From the NCBI GenBank assembly GCA_024637155.1, contig JAGXFR010000024.1, positions 1 to 64,000 of the forward strand: a DNA stretch of 64,000 nucleotides, in the 5' to 3' direction. A program made the translations under genes and the position numbers. Numbering within the stretch: position 1 is the stretch's first letter; each line of letters begins with the position of its first letter. The stretch comes from Burkholderiaceae bacterium. GTDB taxonomy: Bacteria > Pseudomonadota > Gammaproteobacteria > Burkholderiales > Burkholderiaceae_E. The notes below the pieces were generated by a model. It worked only from the letters and a program-made list of their open reading frames with translations, was not told the DNA's origin and did not search any database. This document shows positions 7,913-16,441 of this stretch, in pieces.

Positions 7913-9721
7913 TCAGAACTTGGCCTCGAAGGTTGCGTAGATGTCGGTGGCCGTCTTCATCGGGGTGGTGGCCATCATGTCGGCGCCGTTGACACTCGAG
8001 ATCGCCACCGGTGCGCCGACCCAGTTGTTGCTGCCGGTGTACTTGAAGTCGTAGTGCTTGACGCCAAAGCGGAAGAAGGCGCGACTGAAGTACGAGGAGA
8101 TCGGCGTGCGGTCCAGTTCCTGGATCACATAGGCCTCGTACACGTTGCCGCGCGTGCCCGCCTTCGCGGTCCACAGATCGTCGGCAGCCGGGGCAAAGGT
8201 GATCCAGTTCTTCGAACCACGGTTGTACTCGAGGCCGAGCTTGGTCCGGGAGGGCAGGTCATAGCGCACGCCCAACGCGATGGCGGTGCCCGTCTTCTTG
8301 GTCGGCGCCTCGGGGTTGAAGAAGCCGCCCGTCAGCAAGCCCTGGAAGCCGAACTGCGCCGAAACGTTGTTGTTCGGGTTGGTGCGGCTCATCGCCAGAT
8401 CCGCGAAGAAGTTCAGATTGCCCGGGCCGACCTTCTTGAGGGTGCTCATGAACCCGACGCCGAACCAGTCGATGTCGCCCAGGTTGGTCTTGACCGCGGT
8501 GTCGCCGAAATAGGTGTCGTTCATCACCGGCGCGTCGAAGATCTTCATGCCGCGGTTCCACTGCAGCCAGACGCGCAGCGGGTCCGTGTCGATCGGAACC
8601 AGGGCGATGCCCAGCATCGTGGTGTCGGAGATCGAGTTGCTCGGTGTCTTGAAGCCACTCTCGAAGCCGACTCCGTAGCAGACTTTCCCGTAGGCGCCCG
8701 GCAGGCCGTCGATGTCCGGGGCATAGCCCACCGTCATCCCGTCGAAGGCGTAATCGACGAGCAGCGAGGGAACGCCGCCGTTGCCCGGACGCTGGTCATT
8801 GGTGCGCAGGTTGCTCGGTGCGCCGGCCGTCGACGGGCGGCGACCGACGGAGAACCACACGGGCTGCTCGGCGATGTTGCTCCAGGTGGCGTACGCGCGA
8901 TCGACGTTGAGGCGGCTGTCGGAAGGCACGTGGCTGACCGTGCCATCGAAGACGCCGACGCGATCCGCGAAGAAGGGCGCGGAACCGGCGTTGGTGACGG
9001 CCGCCTCGGTCTGCGATCCGAAGGTCTTGTACATCGCCAGGCGCGCGTGGGCGGTCACGTCCTGCGTTACCTTGGCGTCCAGATCCAGTGCGAAGCGGTT
9101 GGTCATCAGGGCGGAGTTCTTCGGCTTGTAGCTCGCCACCGGAGCGGCGAAGGCACCGATTCCCTGCACCATGCCGGCGTTCATCGGGTTCCCGAGGAAG
9201 GCCTGTGCGTCGCTGTAGGTGGCCACGGCGGCCATGTTCTGGGCGAAACCCATCAGGCCGGTGAGCGCGCTGGAGGTGGACATGCCCATCGCGCCGAAGT
9301 AGGTCGACGACCCGGGCGCCGTGCTCGGATTGCCGAAGAAGTCCGCCTGCAGCGCCTGCTGCGCGTTGGCGAAGGTGGCGCTGACGTCGACGAAGGGACG
9401 GGTCTCGCCGCTCAGGTTGTGGATGCCAAACTGGAAATCGCCGCCGACGGTGAGCCACTTGCCCAGCGACTTGTCTTCCAGTCTCTTGACCTTGCTTTTC
9501 AACTCGGCGACCGCCGCCGGATCCGCCTTGGCAGCTGACCCCTTCGCCTGCTCGGCGGCCCTGTCCTCGTTGGCCTTGACCTGCGTCTTCAGGGCCTCGA
9601 GTTCGCGCGACAAGGCTTCGATCTTCTGGGCCAGGTCGGCGTCCGCCGCGAGCGCCGCCATCGGCACGGTGAGGCCGGCCAGCAGGGCAACGAGCAGCTT
9701 CTTCTTGAACGTCTGGTTCAT
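7913..9721 (-). CDS. Outer-membrane porin, DUF3373 family (ExtI-like)
   Basis: The 602-aa protein carries a signal peptide (AALA/AD near residue 25), a predicted coiled coil (about 26-85, heptad-rich EALSRELEALKTQVKANEDR) and then a beta-barrel of alternating strands ending in Phe (FEAKF), the usual signal for outer-membrane insertion. DUF3373 porins accompany multiheme cytochromes and rhodaneses in metalloid and electron-conduit clusters. An in-frame ATG 11 codons upstream was rejected because GGAGAG precedes the ATG at 9721. Inferred role: passage of an oxyanion substrate, or scaffold for electron transfer, through the outer membrane. Confidence 0.85.
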   Translation of the reverse strand: MNQTFKKKLLVALLAGLTVPMAALAADADLAQKIEALSRELEALKTQVKANEDRAAEQAKGSAAKADPAAVAELKSKVKRLEDKSLGKWLTVGGDFQFGIHNLSGETRPFVDVSATFANAQQALQADFFGNPSTAPGSSTYFGAMGMSTSSALTGLMGFAQNMAAVATYSDAQAFLGNPMNAGMVQGIGAFAAPVASYKPKNSALMTNRFALDLDAKVTQDVTAHARLAMYKTFGSQTEAAVTNAGSAPFFADRVGVFDGTVSHVPSDSRLNVDRAYATWSNIAEQPVWFSVGRRPSTAGAPSNLRTNDQRPGNGGVPSLLVDYAFDGMTVGYAPDIDGLPGAYGKVCYGVGFESGFKTPSNSISDTTMLGIALVPIDTDPLRVWLQWNRGMKIFDAPVMNDTYFGDTAVKTNLGDIDWFGVGFMSTLKKVGPGNLNFFADLAMSRTNPNNNVSAQFGFQGLLTGGFFNPEAPTKKTGTAIALGVRYDLPSRTKLGLEYNRGSKNWITFAPAADDLWTAKAGTRGNVYEAYVIQELDRTPISSYFSRAFFRFGVKHYDFKYTGSNNWVGAPVAISSVNGADMMATTPMKTATDIYATFEAKF

Positions 9722-9847
9722 GAATCTCTCCGGAATATGGATGCAGCGCTCCAACGCAGAGCATCCTCGCGTGGGTGCCAGGGTGCGCCGCGGCGCACCC
9801 TGGGTAGGGAAAAGGCGGGAGCCGGCCCCGGTTCCCTCGGGTGAAAC

Positions 9848-11011
9848 CTACTTGGCCGTGGCGATATAGGTGCCGGCCATGGTGTACGACACGGCGGCAT
9901 CGAGGAACCAGACATCGGCCTTGTCGTTTTCCAACTTGGCCATGTCATAGGCTTCGCCGGAGCGCGCGCCGGTGGCGCACACGAACACGATCGGCTTGCC
10001 CTTGGGCAGGCTGGCCAACTTCTTGTCGATTTCGCCGACCGGGATGTTGATCGCGCCCTTGATCGCGCCGGTCGCAAATTCTGCCGGGTTGCGCACGTCG
10101 ACCACCGTGATCGAGTCGCGGCTCTCCTTCATGACGCGATCGAAGGAAGCAACGGTCACGCTGCCTTTCTCCTTGCCTGGCACAAGTCCGGCGCTCGATG
10201 CCTTGGCAGCGGGGGCGGCCGCCGCGGCCGCTACGGCCGGAGCTGGCGTGCCATACATCTTGGTCCATTCCGGCTCGCCTTCCGGATAGGTCTTGATGTT
10301 CGTGTAGCCGAGCTTGGCGGCTTTCTCCGCCGCGCCTTCGCTCAGCGTGCACGCCAGGCCGCCACAGAAGAAGACGAGCGGCGTGGCCTTGTCGGCCGGC
10401 AGCTTGCTCGCGTTCTGGTCGAACTGGGTGTCCGGGATGCTGATCGCACCGGGGATCGAGTTCTTGTCAAAGAGCCGCGACGGCCGCGCGTCCACGAGGA
10501 CGACCTTGGCCTTCTCGTCCACGAGCTTCTTCATGTGCGCGGTGGACACCGCGACATGCATGCCCTTGGCCGACCACTCCGGGAAGCCGTTGGTGTACAC
10601 CTTGACGTTGGTGTAACCGAGCTTCTCGGCCTTCGCTGCGGACTGATGGCTCAGCACGCAGGTCGGACCTTCGCAGTAGAAGATGACGAGCGCCTTCTTG
10701 TCCGCGGGCAGCTTGTTCGTCATCTTGTCGAACATGCTGTCCGGGATGCTGATCGCGCCGGGCAGGTGACCCGGGTCGTACAGGCGCGTCGGGCGCGCGT
10801 CGACGATCAACACGCCGGCCTTGGGCGGAATCGACACCATGCCCTTCATGTACGGGAAGTCGACCTGATGTTTGTAGTAGGCACCCTGCGCCTGCGCGAG
10901 CGGAATCGCGGAGGATGCGGGCGCAGCCGCCGGCGGCGCCATGCCGGTGGTCGAGCAGCCGACCAGAGCGGAGAGGAGCAGGGCGGCAAGAAGAGTGTGC
11001 TTGATTCTCAT
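9848..11011 (-). CDS. Triple-rhodanese lipoprotein (ExtH-like)
   Basis: This 387-aa envelope protein has a lipobox (LVGC, Cys19) and three rhodanese domains (about 45-150, 155-255, 285-387), each opening with VDARP or VDVRN. Rhodaneses carry sulfane sulfur (or selenium) on a loop cysteine. The third domain has a classical loop, CATGAR (Cys345, Arg350). The first two have C-x4-C loops instead: Cys113/Cys118 and Cys216/Cys221, with Cys where the anion-binding Arg belongs. An Ala/Pro linker (about 257-275) separates domains two and three. Domains one and two are similar enough to suggest internal duplication. It lies between the monoheme cytochrome and the porin in one operon. Confidence 0.9.
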   Translation of the reverse strand: MRIKHTLLAALLLSALVGCSTTGMAPPAAAPASSAIPLAQAQGAYYKHQVDFPYMKGMVSIPPKAGVLIVDARPTRLYDPGHLPGAISIPDSMFDKMTNKLPADKKALVIFYCEGPTCVLSHQSAAKAEKLGYTNVKVYTNGFPEWSAKGMHVAVSTAHMKKLVDEKAKVVLVDARPSRLFDKNSIPGAISIPDTQFDQNASKLPADKATPLVFFCGGLACTLSEGAAEKAAKLGYTNIKTYPEGEPEWTKMYGTPAPAVAAAAAAPAAKASSAGLVPGKEKGSVTVASFDRVMKESRDSITVVDVRNPAEFATGAIKGAINIPVGEIDKKLASLPKGKPIVFVCATGARSGEAYDMAKLENDKADVWFLDAAVSYTMAGTYIATAK

Positions 11012-11075
11012 GGTGATTTCCTCTTGAGGGAGTGTGGGAGCGGGTGAGTCAGTGGTTGCGCGAATGCGTCCGGGG

Positions 11076-11468
11076 TCAGCTGCAGCTGGCCGGCACTTCG
11101 CCGTCCTTGGCGCTGCGGATGATGAAGGCGCGCACGTCTTCCATCAGGTCCGCGTCGGAATCGTTGAGGTACTTGGCTGCGGCCTTGTTGGTGTCCTTGA
11201 CGCTCTCGCGGTACTTCTTGCTCACGAAGTACTTGACCGTCTCCTTGCCCTTGGCGTGCTTGTCGGCCGTGAGGTAGGCGGTCCATTCGGCCTTGGTCTT
11301 GCCGATCGGGGCGATGGCTTCCAGCCCCTGTGCGGCGTGGCACGCGGTGCAGACCATCCGGTAGTAGATGCGGCCTTTCTTCCAGTCGCCCTCGGCCTGG
11401 GCGGAGAAGGACGTGGCCAGCAGGCCGACGAGCAGGGCGGAGGCGAGGGGAGTGTGCAGTTTCATCAT
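11076..11468 (-). CDS. Periplasmic monoheme c-type cytochrome
   Basis: This 130-aa exported protein (signal peptide to about residue 25, SAQA/EG) has a single heme site CTACH (40-44) with a small class I-like fold and an Ala/Lys-rich helical middle. It would act as a soluble electron shuttle between the membrane cytochrome b/octaheme pair and the outer-membrane components. The start may be either Met of the MM pair (11468 or 11465). It is 46 nt downstream of the cytochrome b gene and 64 nt upstream of the rhodanese gene in the same operon. No clear Met axial ligand can be assigned by eye. Confidence 0.88.
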   Translation of the reverse strand: MMKLHTPLASALLVGLLATSFSAQAEGDWKKGRIYYRMVCTACHAAQGLEAIAPIGKTKAEWTAYLTADKHAKGKETVKYFVSKKYRESVKDTNKAAAKYLNDSDADLMEDVRAFIIRSAKDGEVPASCS

Positions 11469-11514
11469 GGTTTCTCTCTCAAAAAAAATGGCAATCGATG
11501 GACGTCGTCCCGGG

Positions 11515-12189
11515 CTAGTGCGGCTCGTCCCAGCCGGTGATCATGGCCTTGAGGTGCGCGCCGATCGTGGGCCCGGCAGTGATCAGGTAGACGTGGGAGA
11601 TCAGGAAGGCGAGCATCACGAAGGCGCCCGCGGCGTGGAACAGGGCGACCCATTCGAGCGACAGCCAGGTGTGCAGGCTGGTCAGTACCCACTGGTCGTA
11701 GAACAGGTACAGCAGGCCCGACACCCAGATGATCGGGCCGATCACGACCAGCATGAACAGGTAGGTCAGGCGCTGCAGCGGGTTGTGCTTGAGGTGCGGC
11801 GTGCGCTGGTACGGGTGATCCTCGCCCTTGAAGATTCCCGACGAGTAGAACTGCATCATCTCGCCGACGCGCTTCAGGGTCGGCGCGTATTGCCGCCATT
11901 CACCGGTGGCCACGTGCCAGAAGATCGCGAAGATCCACAGGCCGATCAGCGTCCAGGCGGCGATCGTGTGGACGTCGACGGCACGCTCGAAACCGAACAG
12001 CCGGTAGCTGCCGTGAACTTCAAAACCGGTGATCAGCAGCGTGATGATCAGTGCGGCCTGTGCCCAGTGCCAGAAGCGCACGAAGGCACGGAAGATGTAG
12101 ACCTTTTGACTCATGTGGGACTCCGACGGAGGCGCGTCGCTCGTGGCGTGGACGGCAGAAGTGGAGGGAGTGGCAAGGGTGGCGTTCAT
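11515..12189 (-). CDS. Membrane cytochrome b (b561/hydrogenase b-type family)
   Basis: This 224-aa integral membrane protein has four to five helices with paired heme-ligand histidines: FWHW, DVHTIAAW, FWHVATGEW, LFHAAGAF and LISHVYLI. Such di-heme cytochromes b oxidise quinol and pass electrons to a periplasmic partner. Here the partner is presumably the octaheme cytochrome, whose TGA overlaps this gene's double ATG. The ATG at 12189 is chosen over 12192 because AAGGGG is then seven bases away. This coupling (ATGATGA-like overlap) implies stoichiometric expression of the quinol dehydrogenase and its acceptor. Confidence 0.88.
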   Translation of the reverse strand: MNATLATPSTSAVHATSDAPPSESHMSQKVYIFRAFVRFWHWAQAALIITLLITGFEVHGSYRLFGFERAVDVHTIAAWTLIGLWIFAIFWHVATGEWRQYAPTLKRVGEMMQFYSSGIFKGEDHPYQRTPHLKHNPLQRLTYLFMLVVIGPIIWVSGLLYLFYDQWVLTSLHTWLSLEWVALFHAAGAFVMLAFLISHVYLITAGPTIGAHLKAMITGWDEPH

Positions 12190-13763
12190 CATTTCCCCTT
12201 GCGCCGCGAGAACAACCGCAGGAAGCCGTGACCGGTGACGCCGAGCAGCGTCAGACCCGCGACGCTCCAGCCCAGCATGTCCAGCCAGCTCTTGGCGCTG
12301 TAGCCCGGCATGTAGACGCCGGGAATGCCGGTGAGCCGGCTCGCCTTGCTGTGACAGTCGGCGCAACCCAGGCCCGCGGCCTTGGGCGCCACCATGTGGG
12401 TGATCGGCCAGGTCATCTCGGTCGAGACGAAGTCAAACTTGCCGGAGAAGGGCTGCCCGGCCGAGTGCATGCCCACCTCGATCGCCTTTTCCCAATCGAG
12501 GTTCTTCCAGTAGCCGGTCGTGTTGGGCGGTGCCGTTTCCGGCTTGACCAGCGTCAGGTTGACCACGTCGTAGGGCTGCTTGCCGCGCATGACCTTGACC
12601 GGCCAGATCAGCGACTTGCCGTCCGCGGGGCCGCCTTCGATCCAGTTGACGTTCACCACCTTCGAGGGATCGATCTTGTCTTCGAGCAGGGTGTAGTGGA
12701 CCGTGCCGTTGAACCAGCGGTATTCGGGAACGACGTTCTCGCCGAGGATGAAGTCACCCTTGCGCGATTCGTAGATGTTGTGTCCCTTCTCGTCCTTCAC
12801 CGTGACTTGCTTGCCTTCCGCGTCACGCCGCCCGGCCGTCGACCAGTCCCAGCTCATCTTGGTGGCCACGCCACCGCGCGCGAAGGCCGGGATGTGGCAG
12901 GTCTGGCAGGCGATCTTGGTGGCGTGGCTGTTCAGCCGCGCGACCTTGTGCGGGTCGTTGCCGTGACAGGACTGGCAGGTCGACGGGTTGCGCTTGCCGG
13001 TGCTGCCGCGCACGAGGCGACCCTTGTCGTCCTTGCCGATCGGCGCGTAGCGGCTGCCGGGAACGTCATGGTCCTTGGTCATGTGGCAGGTGGCGCACTT
13101 GAAGTCGAGCCCCAGCGCGTCCATGTGCACATCGAGCTTCGCCTCGGGCGCAGCCAGCGAGCTGTCCATGTCGCCGTGCTTGACGCCGTCGCCGCCGCCG
13201 CCGAAGAAGTGGCAGGCACCGCAGGTGTCACGGCTCGTCTTGCCGACCTTCTGCGCGACCTTTCTCAGGTCCACCGGTTTGATCATCTTCCCCGAGCCGG
13301 GAGGAAACTCCATCGCACGCGCGACAACCTCGCCACCCATTCCCGGCTGCTTGCGATACAGGCCCGTGGTGTCGTGGCACACGACGCAATCGACGTTCTC
13401 CTGCTTGGTGAAGTCGTATTCCTTTTCCTTCCACCCGTAGCCCACGTGGCAGGTCGTGCAGTACGCCTGGTTGGATTCGATCGACAGGCAGAAGTTGTTC
13501 AGGACGTTCTTCTTGCCCAGCTTCTGCTTGGTGGCCTTGTTCTCGAACTCCCAGGTCCAATGGGTGGTCTTCATCACCTGTTGCGCCGCGTTGCTGTGGC
13601 ACTGCAGGCACGCCTTGGTGAGTTCGGGGCCTGAGGCGAAGTCCTGCTGCAACTCCTTGAACTTGCTGTGGTCGGCGGTGGAGGCGAGCGCCGCGGTGCC
13701 CACGAGCGCCAGGCAACTGGCGACGAAGCATGCGGACATCCAGTGGAAAAACGGGGTGCGCAT
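12189..13763 (-). CDS. Octaheme c-type cytochrome, tetrathionate reductase (OTR) family, membrane anchored
   Basis: This 524-aa periplasmic cytochrome has eight CxxCH motifs, starting at residues 52, 102, 126, 181, 223, 263, 286 and 467. The start of the mature protein (GPELTKACLQCH followed by KTTHWTWEFE) and the long gap between hemes seven and eight match the OTR family, whose Shewanella member reduces tetrathionate, nitrite and hydroxylamine in vitro. A signal peptide occupies residues 1-28, and a C-terminal helix (about 495-517) followed by RRKGK anchors it in the inner membrane. ATG at 13763 has GGAG eight bases upstream; an in-frame start 16 codons earlier was rejected. First gene of the operon; physiological substrate unproven. 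Confidence 0.9.
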   Translation of the reverse strand: MRTPFFHWMSACFVASCLALVGTAALASTADHSKFKELQQDFASGPELTKACLQCHSNAAQQVMKTTHWTWEFENKATKQKLGKKNVLNNFCLSIESNQAYCTTCHVGYGWKEKEYDFTKQENVDCVVCHDTTGLYRKQPGMGGEVVARAMEFPPGSGKMIKPVDLRKVAQKVGKTSRDTCGACHFFGGGGDGVKHGDMDSSLAAPEAKLDVHMDALGLDFKCATCHMTKDHDVPGSRYAPIGKDDKGRLVRGSTGKRNPSTCQSCHGNDPHKVARLNSHATKIACQTCHIPAFARGGVATKMSWDWSTAGRRDAEGKQVTVKDEKGHNIYESRKGDFILGENVVPEYRWFNGTVHYTLLEDKIDPSKVVNVNWIEGGPADGKSLIWPVKVMRGKQPYDVVNLTLVKPETAPPNTTGYWKNLDWEKAIEVGMHSAGQPFSGKFDFVSTEMTWPITHMVAPKAAGLGCADCHSKASRLTGIPGVYMPGYSAKSWLDMLGWSVAGLTLLGVTGHGFLRLFSRRKGK

Positions 13764-13860
13764 CAGGAAATCTCCGGGGCGGCAAGGCCCAATTAGCGGG
13801 TGAAGCAACACTTATATACAGTTAACGTCGTTCAGGCACGATTAATCTAGCACACTCTGG

Positions 13861-13892
13861 GGAGTATGCAAAATAGACTCGGTGGAGTATGC
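13861..13892. repeat. Tandem GGAGTATGC repeats in the operon/isomerase intergenic region
   Basis: The 273-bp region 13764-14036 separates the divergent cytochrome operon and isomerase gene. Two direct copies of GGAGTATGC (13861-13869 and 13884-13892, 23 bp apart) lie in its middle, a layout seen for activator binding sites. Nearer the operon, TATATAAG on the minus strand (13811-13818) is a possible -10 box about 50 bp before the octaheme ATG; no good -35 was found, consistent with activator dependence (inference). Confidence 0.4.
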
Positions 13893-14036
13893 GAAACGGG
13901 GCGGATTTACCGTTGCGGCAGTGCAACGGAAAGGCGTGGCAGCCGGCGGTTTGCGGACTTCGGACTGGCCGTTGATGCGTCCCCGCGTTCATGCGAGACT
14001 GAAGAAATCCGGACGGGACGCGCACGGAGGAAACAC

Positions 14037-14660
14037 GTGGCAACGCAACTCGACTGGTACGTCGACTTCATTTCGCCGTACCCCTACATCCAGATGCACC
14101 GATTCGCGGTGCTCCCGGCCGATGTCGTCGTTCTACCGCGGCCGGTGCTCTTCGCGGCCCTGCTCAAGCACTGGGGGCACAAGGGGCCGGTCGAGATTCC
14201 GCCGAAGCGCGCGTTCTTCTTTCGCTATCTGATGTGGCTGGCCGAGCGCGACGGAATCCCTTTCGCGATGCCGCCCGTGCATCCCTTCCATCCGCTGCGG
14301 GCGCTGCGCCTGGCGATCGCGCTGGGTTCGGGACGGGAAGTGGTCGAGCAGATCCTGCGCTTCATCTGGGGCGAGGGCCGGGGCACCGAGACGCCGGAGG
14401 ACTGGAGCGAGCTGACCGGGCGCTTCGGGATTGGGCCCGATGAAGCCGACGCGGCGATCCAGCGCCCGGAAGTGAAGGAGGCGCTGCGCACGAACACCGA
14501 TACGGCGATCGCCGCCGGCGTGTTCGGCGTGCCGACGGTGGGCCTGGGTGGAGAGCTGTTCTGGGGCGCGGACGCCACCGATTTCGTCGTCGCGTGCCTG
14601 CGCGACTCCGCGCTGCTGGGGCGGCTCGATCGGCAGGTGGCGCGCTTGCCGGCGCCTTAG
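14037..14660 (+). CDS. DsbA-fold 2-hydroxychromene-2-carboxylate isomerase-like protein
   Basis: This 207-aa cytosolic thioredoxin-fold protein lacks a CxxC motif. The N-terminus WYVDFISPYPYIQM has the SPY motif of the kappa-GST/HCCA isomerase family (NahD), and the C-terminal GVFGVPTVGLGGELFWGAD is the family's cis-Pro glutathione-site region. Members isomerise aromatic-degradation intermediates using glutathione; no aromatic pathway genes are adjacent, so the real substrate is open. The GTG at 14037 has GGAGG six bases upstream; the open reading upstream of it (from 13866) overlaps the promoter region and was rejected. Confidence 0.82.
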   Translation: MATQLDWYVDFISPYPYIQMHRFAVLPADVVVLPRPVLFAALLKHWGHKGPVEIPPKRAFFFRYLMWLAERDGIPFAMPPVHPFHPLRALRLAIALGSGREVVEQILRFIWGEGRGTETPEDWSELTGRFGIGPDEADAAIQRPEVKEALRTNTDTAIAAGVFGVPTVGLGGELFWGADATDFVVACLRDSALLGRLDRQVARLPAP

Positions 14661-14686
14661 GCGCCGGTCAGGATCCTATCCGCCGC

Positions 14687-14938
14687 TCACGCGACCTTGT
14701 TGTAGATCCAAGCGAAGATCGCCCCCGCGATCGCCCCGTCGACCAGCCCGTAGAGTGCGCCGATGATCGCGCCGCCGACACCGCTGGCGCTGCGCATCCC
14801 CGGGTAGAGCGACGCGACCAGGTCCAGGAAGGCGGCTCCATAGGTGGGCCAGACCATGTTGGCGAGAGCAACGATAAGGATGCAGACGCCCCACACGACA
14901 CCCAAAGCGATCGCGAGACCTTTGATGCTCATCTTCAT
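14687..14938 (-). CDS. Small two-helix membrane protein (holin-like)
   Basis: This 83-aa protein has two hydrophobic helices (about 7-27 and 52-80), the second strongly Gly/Ala-patterned (GGAIIGALYGLVDGAIAGAI). Sequences of this kind are annotated as bacteriophage-holin-like small proteins in many proteobacteria, without proven lysis function. Translation from 14938 is supported by GGAGG five bases upstream. It is monocistronic, convergent with the isomerase gene. No phage genes are nearby, so a resident small membrane protein is more likely than a prophage relic. Confidence 0.75.
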   Translation of the reverse strand: MKMSIKGLAIALGVVWGVCILIVALANMVWPTYGAAFLDLVASLYPGMRSASGVGGAIIGALYGLVDGAIAGAIFAWIYNKVA

Positions 14939-15045
14939 GCCGACCTCCGCAGATTGGTTTTCATGCGGGCTTCAGCATAGGCCGGTGGTGCCGGGAAGTC
15001 CATGGGTGCGGCCGTTCGCCACGACAAGGGCGGGCGGCCCCGGGC

Positions 15046-16440
15046 TCAGTCCTCCCGTTCCATCTGGTCCCAGGTGACGGTGGTGATGCCGCCGAGCACG
15101 CCGCGCGCCTTCACCAGCGCACCCGCCTTGAGTCCGGCGAAGAAGGCCGCGCTGCCGATCGGCGCGTCGTTGATGTCCTTGAAGTCGTTGAACGCAACGC
15201 TGCTCGTGTCGACCACGCGGCCCAGAATCGTGAGGTTCGGTGCCGCGAATGCCGAAACCGGACCCTGCAGGATCACGCGGGTGTCGGACGTCGCCGAGCG
15301 ACGTTCCAGTTCCATCGCCGTCACCGCGTTGCCGGTGCCGGAACGGCCGCGGATGCGCAGATGGTTCGGCATGCTGAGCCCGGAGAGCGAAGCGACGTTC
15401 TTGAACTCGGTGAGCGAACTCACCTTCACGTTGATGCCGGGCAATCCGGCCAGCGTGAGGGTGCCGCCGGCCACGTCGATGCTTGCCACGTCGCCTTCGA
15501 GCCGGACATTGTCGCGGAACGAAACCTTGGTGGCGCTCAGCACGCCGGCACTCAACACGCCCTCGACCTCGAGCTTCACGCCCACGGTGATCTCACCGGC
15601 AACGCCGCCCTCGAAACGCGTGCTCCCGGAGGTGACCACCGCCTGGTTGCCGAGCTTGAAGCTCGCGCTGGTGCCGCTGGCGACAAAGCCCTCCACCTCC
15701 GCATTGGGGGCATCGGCTACGCGCAGCCCACCCGGCTCGACCTTGCTCACGGAACTGAGCGTGCCGCACACCGGGTTGCCGGCGCACGCGAGACCCTTGA
15801 CTTCCACCTGCAGCCCGTTCCACGAACCGCCCGGCATGTCGCTGGTCACGGCGCCGGCGTAGCTGACCGTCAGCGTGCCGAGCACGAAGGTGCGCGCGCC
15901 CGTGTCGTGGCTCTTGACGAGGCCCTTCACCGCGAAGGGCGGCGTCGGCAAGGTGGTCTTGCGCTCGATGAAGCCCGCGGCGACGATGCCGTCGGCCACG
16001 ACCAGGCCGTGGACTTCGACGAACTCGCCGGCCACCGGAACGATGCCGTTCTCGAAGCGCGTCTGGTCGTCGATGCGTACCGTCTGCCCCATCACCACCA
16101 TCCGGTTGGCATCAAGCACCTGCTCGACGCGGCCCTTGATGGCGCCGTCCACCGTGATCGCGTTCGCCGTGGCGCCGGAGATCGAGCCGTCGACGCGCAC
16201 GATCATTCCCTGGCGCAGATCGCTCTCGAGGTGCAGGGTGTCGTCGATGCGGATTTCGGCGCTGCCGGACTTGAACTCGACGCCGTTGACGAACACGCTG
16301 CCGAAGCCCGTGATGGTGCCGAACGACACCCCCGCCGTGGCCCCGGTGCCGCCGATTCCGCCACCTCCACCACCGCCACAAGCCGAGAGGGCGAGCGTCG
16401 CCACCGTTGCGAGCAATGCACCGATCGTTCCGAGTCTCAT
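15046..16440 (-). CDS. DUF5666 repeat lipoprotein
   Basis: This 464-aa exported lipoprotein (lipobox LSAC, Cys21) has a glycine run after the anchor and then at least five repeated beta-rich modules of the DUF5666 type, each containing a segment like VNGVEF, LVKGLV or VEGFV followed by a strand and turn (for example FVEVHGLVVADG, LKVSSLTEF). The function of the family is unknown; the OB-like strands suggest a binding or scaffold role in the envelope. AAGGAG lies seven bases before the ATG. It follows the DUF6502 gene by 1 nt, a recurrent pairing in betaproteobacteria, so the two products probably work together. Confidence 0.85.
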   Translation of the reverse strand: MRLGTIGALLATVATLALSACGGGGGGGIGGTGATAGVSFGTITGFGSVFVNGVEFKSGSAEIRIDDTLHLESDLRQGMIVRVDGSISGATANAITVDGAIKGRVEQVLDANRMVVMGQTVRIDDQTRFENGIVPVAGEFVEVHGLVVADGIVAAGFIERKTTLPTPPFAVKGLVKSHDTGARTFVLGTLTVSYAGAVTSDMPGGSWNGLQVEVKGLACAGNPVCGTLSSVSKVEPGGLRVADAPNAEVEGFVASGTSASFKLGNQAVVTSGSTRFEGGVAGEITVGVKLEVEGVLSAGVLSATKVSFRDNVRLEGDVASIDVAGGTLTLAGLPGINVKVSSLTEFKNVASLSGLSMPNHLRIRGRSGTGNAVTAMELERRSATSDTRVILQGPVSAFAAPNLTILGRVVDTSSVAFNDFKDINDAPIGSAAFFAGLKAGALVKARGVLGGITTVTWDQMERED

Positions 16441-16441
16441 G

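Noticed and set aside
7829-9538. 569-aa plus-strand open frame opposite the porin
   Set aside because: Antisense of a porin with signal peptide and terminal Phe; no domain pattern of its own.
12051-13634. 527-aa plus-strand open frame opposite the octaheme cytochrome
   Set aside because: The opposite strand has eight CxxCH motifs in one frame, which cannot be chance, so this one is a shadow.
14687-14938. Prophage holin
   Set aside because: The small protein resembles holin-annotated families, but there are no lysis, tail or capsid genes nearby.
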